Positions 1 through 6,417 of a stretch of DNA of 6,417 nt are shown one piece after another. The stretch is from Candidatus Altimarinota bacterium (GTDB lineage Bacteria; Patescibacteriota; Gracilibacteria; BD1-5; UBA2023). The notes under the pieces were generated by a model, which was not told the origin of the DNA, did not search any database, and worked only from the letters and a program-made list of their open reading frames with translations. The stretch is taken from contig CALREC010000040.1 in assembly GCA_943355085.1 (NCBI GenBank), positions 1-6,417 of the forward strand, in the 5' to 3' direction. Made by a program: the position numbers and the translations under genes. The stretch's first letter is position 1; each line of letters begins with the position of its first letter.

Positions 1-847
1 TAAGAGCGATTTCTCCATCGGAAGTTTTTTGATTTACGAGGATCTCAGGGCGAGCGAGAAGAAGTTCAATGATTTTTGTGTGACCCTCGAAGGCTGCTCA
101 TATAAAAGGGGTTCTTCCTCTGTAATCCTTCTCGTTGACTAGGATCTCGGGGCGAGTGAGGAGGAGTTGGGTGATTTCTGTGTGGCCATTTCTGGCTGCA
201 TATATAAGGGCAGTGTTTCAGTCTGAGTCCTTCTCGTTGACTTGGATCTCGGGGCGAGCGAGGAGGAGTTGGGTGATTTCTGGGTTGCCATGGTAGGCTG
301 CCCATATAAGGGCAGTCAATCCGTGTGAGCTCTTCTCATTGACTAGGATCTCGGGGCGAGCGAGGAGGAGTTGGATGATTTCTTGATAACGACTATGGTC
401 ATATACAAAGCCATAACACCCGGGGTGGTATTTGGCTACCAACATAAGAGCAGTATCTCCCTCTGAGTCCTTCTCGTTGACTAGGATCTCGGGGTGAGCG
501 AGGAGGAGTTGGGTGATTTCTGGGTAGTCAAGGTAGGCTGCCAGCATAAGAGCAGTCTGTCCGTATGAGTTCTTCTCGTTAATGTTTCAGTTTTGTCGAA
601 TGAGTGACCCAAAAGAAGCGAGACCATCATTTCCTGATTGTTCACAAGCAATGGCTATTTCTTCTATTTTTCTCTGATTTTCTATTTTTTTCTGATTTTT
701 CAAACTCTCAATAGCATCCCCAAGAATTCAATTAATCTTTTGGATTCTTCATTGTATTGATGTAATTTGTGCTTTTTGTGTCTCATTTAAATTCCCCTCT
801 TCTGGCGTGCTTGAAAGGTGGGATGAATGTTGATTCATATTTACCAT
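1..847 (-). CDS. Ankyrin-repeat protein (3' end beyond the left edge)
   Basis: The frame runs from ATG at 847 to the window edge (282 codons seen, C-terminus missing). It is continuous only with TGA read as Gly (TGA at 749-751, 728-730, 587-589, 215-217, 98-100). Residues 1-89 are hydrophilic and rich in K, E, Q and I, with likely helical or coiled-coil stretches; there is no signal peptide or membrane segment, so it is probably cytoplasmic unless exported by another route. Ankyrin repeats follow: ANK1 90-123, ANK2 124-169, ANK3 170-203, ANK4 204-237, ANK5 238-271 and the start of ANK6. Each has a G-x-T-A-L turn and helix and an 'EITQLLLARPEILVNEK'-like second helix and loop. The unit is 34 residues, one more than the usual 33; ANK2 carries 12 extra residues. 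ATG847 lies 2 bp after the ATPase stop; ATG838 is an alternative start. Ankyrin repeats bind proteins; the partner is unknown, and the upstream ATPase is a reasonable guess from operon context. Confidence 0.9.
127..522 (-). repeat. Tandem DNA repeats encoding ankyrin units
   Basis: Four nearly identical blocks of about 54 bp lie at 127-180, 229-282, 330-384 and 469-522, with a more diverged copy around 25-78. They share a core reading (plus strand) gatctcggggcgagcgagga followed by ggagttgggtgatttct. Spacing is 102 bp (34 codons) except between the third and fourth blocks, where it is 138 bp because 36 bp are inserted in frame. The blocks between the cores are more diverged. The high DNA identity, beyond what protein conservation demands, points to recent duplication or gene conversion. 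The array continues past the left edge. Confidence 0.9.
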
Positions 848-849
848 AT

Positions 850-3258
850 TTACGAAAGTTTACGAGATATAGCGTCCTGAATAGATGTAAGAGTAGTCAT
901 GATATCACCATGATCTTGAATACTTTCCTGGTTCGAAAGTGTTACGATATGTTCTCCGATGGCGTCAAGTATGGTTTCCATAGTTGGGATGTGCTCTTGG
1001 TAAGACCCTTCGAGAAACTCAGATACTTGAGTGAAACCAGACTGAATCTGTTCGAGTAGGTCGATGATCCGACTAAACTCTTCCACTGATTTTGGACGAA
1101 GTTTAGTAATCTGTTCGATAACAGTCTCTATCTGCTCCCCTATATAGCTAATCCGAGATTCATAATCTTTGAGAAAACTGTTATTTTCACCAACATTGGT
1201 TTTCGCATATTCTTCATAATCTATCTCTGGTGATTCTCCAGAGAGAAGTTTCGCGAGAGCACGATCGGAGATAAAGCGTTTTTTTGGGATGAATTCATTT
1301 TTGAGTTTCCAGATACTACTGGTATTTCAAGGGAATTCTATTTTCTCGTATTCTGTGAGATTTTTACGATTTACAAGACGTCCGATGTCGAGTGTATTTC
1401 TGGCGTTTTGATCCCGCGCAAGCTCTGAAGCTTTTGGCCATCCTCCAGACTGGAAAAATCCCGCATTTTGGGCAAGATAATAGATCTCGAACTGTTCTTT
1501 TTTGTCCGTGATCCCGCTGATAAAGTGAAAATAGAGACTGTAGCTCAGATCCTGCGAGAATCCGCTCTTTTTCCAAAAAGGGAGGATGTGTTCAAATATC
1601 TCTCGAGGAGAAATCGTATGTTCTTTAATATTGGTTGGTACATCACCCCCAGAGAGGTCCTGGAGTGGTGACTTGAGATTGATTTTCTGGAAACGGGTCT
1701 GAATCTCGCGAGCCAGTCGTGCGAGATTGTGGAGCTCATGCATACCTTGTGGGATATCTTCACCATCTTGACCCGGGAGAAAAAGTCCGAGTGGAGAATC
1801 CATCATACTTATGAGCGTGGTCGTAAAGAGCTCGTTCTGGTCGAGAAGCCTCTCACTTGTATCACCTTTTTTTCGGATAGCATCCAGAGAATCCTCGTGC
1901 TCTTGTGGGAGGTAATCGTAGTTGATCATACGTATACGACTGAGGGTCGCGATATCAAATTTGCTTCGTCCTTTTGCATACTGATCGGGTGGATTTCCTG
2001 TCAGTATCCAACAAAATCCCTTCGCGATAGTAAAAGTATCACCATTGATACGAACCTCTTCTCCAGGACGTGCGGTCAAGTAGCTATGGAGTGCGAGCCA
2101 AACAGCTGGTTTCAACGCATTGGCTTCGTCGACGATGAAGGGTCTTCCATCGTGCATGGCTTCTGCCATACGCCCAAGGACAAACTTGGTGGTTACAGGA
2201 CTCTCATATATAGCACGAACTGCTTCGCGACATTGTTCGATTTTTTCTTGTTTTTCCACTTCGCTATATTCTCAATGCTTCAAGAAAGCTTCAGTAATCT
2301 CACTCATAAGCTCGACTCTGAGATGAGGATTCGTCGATAACTCACTCATGAGTCAGGAATCAATTTTTCGAGGTTTTCAGGCAAGTGTCACTTTTTTGAT
2401 GCCTGTGTTATCGAGAAAATGCACAAATCCCTCCAGGTCAGCGGCTTCGAGCTTGTAACGCCCCTCAAAATCTCGCTTGTCGAGATCCTCACTTCCAGGG
2501 ATTTCGATGGCCTCGACACCAAATCGAGTACGCGCTATGTGACGGGCGAGCTCGGTCTTACCGGCTCCATGGACTCCGATGAGCATGACGGGCTGTGGAA
2601 TGTCTCCCTCGAGTGATTCCATGACTTCATCGATCTTCTCACGAACATACGGAGTCTCTATGATCGAACCACGACGATAATTTCGGTAAAGAGCATGAAT
2701 ATCTCATACACTTTTGATTGAATGAGCGAAAAAATCAGATTTCTGAAGACTCCTGAGCGAGTGCTCAAGGCTTGAGAGCTCTTCATAGTCACCATCTTCT
2801 CGAGCAATGAGTTTAGATGATTCGGTATTTCCAATTATCGACTGTACTTTTTTCACATTCGTTACAAGATACGAAGCTATTTGTTTTTTTGACGCATCTT
2901 GCTCGTATTTTTGAGCGAGATCCTGAAAAAGCTCAAAAGCAGAAAGAAGCGTCTTTATTTTGGGTTTTGTAAGCTTGTGACGCTCATCTCCCTGAGATAC
3001 TCTATCTCGTTTTTGCTCTTGAAAAATATCCTCCAAGGATTTCGCAAGCAAATTTTTTCACTCATTTCCCATGTCTTCATGGAGTTGTGTAAAAATAGCA
3101 AGAAAAGTGACACATGTAGATGTTTCTCCAAAAATAGATCTGGAGAGAAGTATTGGCTCAAAAGCAACGCCCTTCAGGAGAGATCGAATCTCTTTTCGTT
3201 GATCATAGTCAGATAATACTGCTTTGGTCGTTGTGTCAAACTCTGATTTCGAGAGCAT
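850..3258 (-). CDS. MoxR-like AAA+ (AAA_5 type) ATPase, 802 residues
   Basis: One continuous frame from ATG 3258 to TAA 850-852 once TGA is read as Gly (residues 67, 185, 294, 302, 329, 644). Residues 1-210 are a charged, mostly helical region I do not recognise. The ATPase core follows: Walker A GVHGAGKT at 228-235; a 'GSEDLDKRDFEGRY' segment after it, as in MoxR/AAA_5 proteins; Walker B 'FIVDEAN' with D377 and E378; sensor 1 'LTGNP' with N422; and 'LSRIR' with R441 and R443 as arginine-finger candidates. Residues of roughly 300-350 look like an insertion between Walker A and B. About 700-802 is helical, probably coiled coil. MoxR ATPases remodel or activate partner proteins, often with a VWA-domain cofactor, which is absent here. 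It is about twice the usual MoxR length (300-350). There is no signal peptide. ATG 3258 is the only ATG after the in-frame TAG at 3307-3309; no Shine-Dalgarno is seen. It is probably co-transcribed with the ankyrin gene. The substrate is unknown. Confidence 0.88.
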
Positions 3259-3290
3259 AAGTATAGAATAATAAGGAGATAATCTTTGAT

Positions 3291-3319
3291 ATTTTACTCT
3301 ATTTTCCTAAAAAAAGCAA
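3291..3319 (-). promoter_or_regulatory. Candidate promoter of the ATPase-ankyrin operon
   Basis: On the minus strand a -35-like TTGCTT (3319-3314) is followed after 17 bp by a -10-like TAAAAT (3296-3291). Transcription would begin near 3284, giving a leader of about 25 nt before ATG 3258. The spacing is ideal for a housekeeping sigma factor, but the region is A/T-rich, so chance matches are common. Confidence 0.5.
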
Positions 3320-3349
3320 ACGTTTCATTTTCACCAAATTTATTTTTTA

Positions 3350-3377
3350 TTGCAAAATACCTCGTCTGTCATAGAAT
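3350..3377 (+). promoter_or_regulatory. Candidate promoter of the pirin gene
   Basis: TTGCAA (3350-3355), a 16-bp spacer and TAGAAT (3372-3377) form a sigma-70-like pair. Initiation near 3384 would leave a leader of about 25 nt before ATG 3409. It lies in the 150-bp intergenic region (3259-3408) shared with the divergent ATPase promoter. No operator-like inverted repeat stands out between them. Confidence 0.42.
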
Positions 3378-3408
3378 ACAATGAAATATCATCTACCTTT
3401 CTCCTCTT

Positions 3409-4122
3409 ATGGTTCAAACAGTTCTCCATAAAAGCAACACTCGCGGATACGCTGATCATGGCTGGCTCAACGCGCATCACAGCTTTAGTTTTGCTGATTA
3501 TTATAACCCTGAGCGCATGGGCTTTGGAGTACTCAGAGTACTCAACGATGACATTATAGGTCCTGGCATGGGCTTTGGGACACATCCCCATGCCAATATG
3601 GAAATCATAACCATACCCCTTGAATGATCTCTAGAACACAAAGATAGCATGGGAAATGGAACGGTAATAGAACATGGCGAGATTCAAGTTATGAGCGCCT
3701 GAACGGGCATACGGCATAGCGAATTTAATCCAAATGCACAAGAACGCACCCATCTCCTACAGATATGGATTACCCCGAATAAAATAGGTGTCACTCCTCG
3801 CTATGATCAGATAAAACTGAAAATGAAAGATTCTGAAAATAGACTCGAGCAGATTATATCTCCAAATAGAGAGGATGTAGGAAGTTGGATTCATCAGGAT
3901 GCATGGTTTCATATTGGTACTTTGGACACGAATCTATCGACCGATTACAGGCTGAAAAAACCAGGAAATGGAGTCTATATTTTCATAATATCCGGGAGTA
4001 TTGAGGTGGAAAACATACCCCTGGAAACTCGAGACGGACTTGGAATCTATGACATAGAAAGCATACATATGCGTGCTCTGTCAAAAACGCGAATCTTAGT
4101 CATGGAAGTCCCGATGAGATAG
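3409..4122 (+). CDS. Pirin family (YhaK-like) bicupin protein, 237 residues
   Basis: A full-length pirin is obtained when TGA at 3625-3627 (Gly73) and 3700-3702 (Gly98) is read as Gly; both occupy glycines conserved in the family ('LEG' and 'SAGTGIRHSE'). The N-terminus reads '[20 protein letters not shown]', typical of pirins. Metal ligands are visible in the first cupin: H59 and H61 in 'HPH', and H103 and E105 in 'RHSE', matching the Fe-binding His-His-His-Glu set of human pirin. The second cupin (about 130-237) is more diverged, as is usual. Related proteins include quercetin 2,3-dioxygenases and redox-sensing or transcription-linked pirins, but the physiological substrate is mostly unknown and cannot be read from sequence. 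It is predicted cytoplasmic. ATG 3409 is the first ATG in this frame and fits the family start; the upstream 'TTTCTCCTCTT' is not a Shine-Dalgarno. It stands alone and converges on recG with a 2-bp gap between the stop codons. Confidence 0.95.
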
Positions 4123-4131
4123 TACTATCTC
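4116..4131. terminator. Perfect palindrome at the pirin/recG convergence
   Basis: GAGATAGTACTATCTC is a perfect 16-bp inverted repeat centred between 4123 and 4124. It contains both stop codons (pirin TAG 4120-4122; recG TAG 4127-4125). Transcribed from either side it could fold into a 6-bp stem with a 4-nt loop. No T-run follows on either strand, so it is not a classical intrinsic terminator. Its position suggests a weak bidirectional end signal, but part of the symmetry is simply two TAG codons facing each other. Confidence 0.35.
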
Positions 4132-6239
4132 TGCTCCATATATTCTTCAATATCTTGTCGTATCTCGCTTACAAGCTCAAGATCCTTGATATCAGCGATT
4201 TTAAACTCTGGAACTCCGCTCTGACGGACTCCATAAACTTCTCCAGGTCCTCTGAGTTCCAGGTCTATTTCAGAGAGTTCAAATCCATCATTGGTACGTT
4301 CCATGGCACGAAGTCGTTCCCCTGTATAAGATTTTGTTGTAAAGAGATAACAATAAGACTGATCCTTCCCTCGTCAGACACGACCTCGAAACTGGTGAAG
4401 TTGTGATAGTCAAAATCTCTCTGCCGCCTCGATACATATAACGGTTGCATTGGGATTATCTACGCCAACTTCAACAACTGAGGTGGAAGAAAGTATATCT
4501 ATCTTGCGTTCATAAAAAGCCTGCATGATAGCATCTTTTTCTTTTGCCTTCATCTTTCCGTGAATAAGTCCTATTTGAAAATCAGGGAATACACCCTGGA
4601 GTATCTCCTGCATATTGACCGCACTGGCTATATCGAGAGTATCAGACTCTTCTACGAGTGGCGATATCCAGTAGACCTGTCTTCCTGCTTGAACCTCAGT
4701 CGCTATAAAATTATACACCTCACTACGCTCTGTTTCTGCAAGTACTCGGGTGTGAATGGGCTTACGACCCACTGGATACTCAGAAAGAATAGAGATGTCC
4801 TGATCTCCGTAGATAGTCAAAGAAAGAGTTCGAGGAATCGGAGTAGCAGTCATATTGAGTACATGTGGCAGCCTAGAAACCTCTGTAAAATGCGAACTTC
4901 ACGTTCAAAATTCCGTTTCCTCGCTCATCGTACCTTCCGAACGTACGTCTCGCTCCAGTACTGATTTTTCACGCGAATTTCATCATTTTTCAGAGGTTTT
5001 TATAGAGCTAGAATACTGCTCAAGTGCTCGACGTTGCTCTACTCCAAACCGATGTTGTTCATCGACTATCGTAAAAGCAAGATTTTCAAAATGCACCGTA
5101 TCTTCTATGAGCGCGTGTGTACCGATGATGACAGAAATATCACCATTTTTGAGACGCGCCTTCACATCGGTTTTTTGTTTAGGCGTGAGTCCACCGACAA
5201 GAAAATCGGAAGTAATCCCGAAACTTGAAAGAAGTTTCATAGAACTCGCAAAATGCTGTCGAGCCAAAATCTCCGTAGGTGCCAAAATGGCGATCTGTAC
5301 AGGCATAGTCCCCTCTTGTTTACGAGTCTCGAGTATCGCATGGATTGCTGCGATCATGACAACGATAGTCTTTCCTGTGCCCACATCTCACTGCAAAAGT
5401 CGCTGCATCGCAAAAGGACGCTCCATGTCTTTCAAAATCTGGAACAAAACCACTTTTTGTCCATTCGTCAGAGGAAATGAAAGATGGCTAATAATCTCTT
5501 TTACAGTACTGGGATTCATGGGAATGGTCATTGCTCTTCCTGAACTCAACTCTTCCCCGCTCTTTTTGCGCATAATCCCCTCATATTGAAGGGAATAAAG
5601 CTCTTCATAGGCCAGTTCAGTTCTCGCTCGTTCAAAATCTGATTTCGATTTTGGAAAATGTATCGCCATAAGATTCTGGGCTTTTGTGCGAAACCCCTTA
5701 TTATTTCTGATTTCCTCAGGTACAACATCCTGAATACTCCGTATATGCTCACGAATACAATCCATCTTACCTTCAAACCATACTGAAGGTATATAGTTAC
5801 AGTCAGGATAAACTGGTATAATCGTCGAACTTTCGCTCTTGGTAAATTCTATATCGGGACTTGGGAAAGACAGTTTTCCATATTCATATTTTGGTTTCCC
5901 ATAAATTTTTACCATATCACCAGTATGAAATTTCTGTAACATGTATTTGCGATTAAACCATACCGCCTCAGAGAGAAAGCCTCACTTATCACAAAGAATC
6001 GCTTTACTTAATTCTTTATTGTTTTTCGTGCGCTCCGTGGTAATAGATTCGATTTTTACCATCAATGTATTTGGTTCTTGTATATTTACATAACTAAAAA
6101 ACTCCAATACATCTGACTTGTCTTTGTAGGTCCGGGGATAGTGACCTATGAGATCCTCGATCGTTTCAATACCGCCTTTTTGAAGGCGCTTGATATATGC
6201 ATCGGTCGTATGCAGGAGAGTTTTCGTGAGAAGAGTCAT
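4125..6239 (-). CDS. recG: ATP-dependent DNA helicase RecG
   Basis: RecG remodels stalled replication forks and branched recombination intermediates by branch migration. The 704-residue product (E. coli RecG is 693) is complete only with TGA read as Gly at residues 86, 284, 419, 420, 445, 447, 610 and 622. An N-terminal 'GIETIEDLIGHYPRTY' segment is followed by the OB-fold wedge domain (about 55-150). The helicase core shows the Q-motif region 'LTNGQ', Walker A GDVGTGKT (284-291), 'APTEILARQH', 'GTHALIED', the DEQH box (393-396), 'TATPIPRT' from 464, 'HGKM', 'STSVVEVGVDNPNAT', 'AERFGLSQLHQFRGRVGRG' ending at 624, and the RecG C-terminal 'NDGFELSEIDLELRGPGE'. About 40 extra residues sit between DEQH and TATPIPRT. 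ATG 6239 is preferred: an upstream in-frame ATG at 6326 would add 29 hydrophobic residues alien to RecG and would lie upstream of the candidate promoter. No Shine-Dalgarno is visible. It is cytoplasmic. Confidence 0.97.
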
Positions 6240-6240
6240 A

Positions 6241-6268
6241 AAAATTGAGAACAAAAAATTGAGAACAA
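6241..6268. repeat. 14-bp perfect tandem duplication next to the recG start
   Basis: AAAATTGAGAACAA occurs twice back to back (6241-6254 and 6255-6268), one base away from the recG start codon at 6239. On the recG strand it reads as repeated TTGTTCTCAATTTT in the leader. It may be a simple replication-slippage duplication, a repeated protein-binding site, or a leader element. Confidence 0.8.
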
Positions 6269-6282
6269 ATAATCTACAAGAG

Positions 6283-6310
6283 ATAATATGAAAAATAATG
6301 AGGAATACAA
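6283..6310 (-). promoter_or_regulatory. recG: Candidate recG promoter
   Basis: On the minus strand TTGTAT (6310-6305), a 16-bp spacer and TATTAT (6288-6283) resemble a sigma-70-type promoter. Transcription would begin near 6276, so the leader of about 37 nt would contain the whole 14-bp tandem duplication. The A/T richness of this intergenic stretch (6240-6389) makes this tentative. Confidence 0.4.
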
Positions 6311-6327
6311 AAAAATATTTCACCACC

Positions 6328-6354
6328 TTGCTTTTTCTCCATTTTCCCTATACT
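6328..6354 (+). promoter_or_regulatory. Possible promoter for the right-edge gene
   Basis: TTGCTT (6328-6333) and TATACT (6349-6354) are separated by 15 bp on the plus strand, shorter than ideal. They lie 36 bp before the candidate ATG at 6390. The -35 hexamer is identical to the one proposed for the ATPase operon. Confidence 0.25.
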
Positions 6355-6389
6355 TCCAACATCGTTCTATCATACTATTCCGTTCAAAA

Positions 6390-6417
6390 ATGGCCACCAA
6401 AAAAGTTTATTCCAATA
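6390..6417 (+). CDS. Possible start of a gene cut by the right edge
   Basis: An ATG at 6390 opens a frame reading MATKKVYSN up to the window edge. The composition looks like an ordinary cytoplasmic N-terminus, and the frame is divergent from recG with a candidate promoter upstream. Only nine residues are visible, there is no Shine-Dalgarno, and no family can be assigned. It could equally be chance. Confidence 0.35.

Noticed and set aside
66..305. A minus-strand ORF rich in Pro, His and Arg within the repeat region.
   Set aside because: It is the out-of-frame reading of the ankyrin DNA repeats.
127..522. Regularly spaced repeats as a CRISPR array.
   Set aside because: Spacing is 102 bp, the repeats encode in-frame ankyrin units, and the sequence between cores is also related rather than unique spacers.
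769..1059. A plus-strand ORF of 96 residues.
   Set aside because: It overlaps the ATPase C-terminus and the ankyrin N-terminus on the opposite strand and resembles no known family.
850..3258. A series of separate small minus-strand ORFs (for example 1327-2259, 2377-2622, 2704-3051, 3058-3258) or a decayed pseudogene.
   Set aside because: They are in the same frame and separated only by TGA. Reading TGA as Gly gives one continuous ATPase with motifs in the right order.
3524..3542. Direct and palindromic repeat GAGTACTCAGAGTACTCA in the pirin gene as an operator.
   Set aside because: It encodes the conserved 'VLRVLN' segment of pirins, so the repeat follows from the repeated residues.
4855..5589. 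A 244-residue plus-strand open frame antisense to recG, and similarly 1729-2340 antisense to the ATPase.
   Set aside because: Low-complexity, Ser/Arg/Cys-rich translations with no family features, fully inside confidently identified genes on the other strand.
4125..6239. RecG as a pseudogene broken by eight nonsense mutations, or TGA read as Trp (code 4) or selenocysteine.
   Set aside because: All interruptions are TGA, never TAA or TAG. Several lie where RecG has invariant Gly, including Walker A, which cannot be Trp or Sec. There is no frameshift.
6240..6326. Extension of RecG to the in-frame ATG at 6326, giving a hydrophobic, membrane-like N-terminus.
   Set aside because: The added residues derive from A/T-rich intergenic DNA holding the candidate promoter and the 14-bp duplication; RecG proteins lack such a segment, and ATG 6239 gives the normal length.

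Overview
The window carries three complete genes (a MoxR-like ATPase, a pirin-like protein and RecG), one ankyrin-repeat gene cut by the left edge, and perhaps the first codons of a gene at the right edge. It makes sense only if UGA is read as glycine (translation table 25). With the standard code every gene breaks into pieces; with UGA = Gly the pieces join into full-length proteins of normal family length. At least 21 in-frame TGA codons are read through. Several fall on invariant glycines: the Walker A motif and the 'GRVGRG' motif of RecG, two conserved glycines of the pirin cupin, and the G-x-T-A-L glycine of an ankyrin repeat. TGG is used separately for Trp, and the three stop codons seen are TAA, TAG and TAG. 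This code is known from Candidatus Gracilibacteria (BD1-5) and Candidatus Absconditabacteria (SR1) in the Candidate Phyla Radiation, so the DNA very probably comes from one of these small, host-dependent or predatory bacteria. The sequence alone does not decide between them.

Layout. Minus strand, 3258 to 850: an 802-residue MoxR/AAA_5-type ATPase. Two bases after its stop, still on the minus strand, an ankyrin-repeat gene begins at 847 and runs off the left edge; the two look like one operon. Positions 3259-3408 form a divergent intergenic region with plausible promoters facing both ways. Plus strand, 3409-4122: a 237-residue pirin/YhaK-type bicupin. It converges with the minus-strand recG (6239 to 4125); the two stop codons are separated by 2 bp and lie inside a perfect 16-bp palindrome. 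Positions 6240-6389 hold a candidate recG promoter and a 14-bp tandem duplication touching the recG start. At 6390 a plus-strand reading frame opens and is cut by the right edge.

How the genes relate. RecG is housekeeping (fork reversal and branch migration). Pirin is a stand-alone metal-dependent bicupin of uncertain substrate. The accessory part is the ATPase-ankyrin pair: an AAA+ remodelling ATPase with long, unrecognised N- and C-terminal regions, followed by a protein built from nearly identical ankyrin repeats that could act as its binding partner. The usual MoxR partner, a von Willebrand A protein, is not in the window. None of the four start codons has a recognisable Shine-Dalgarno sequence.
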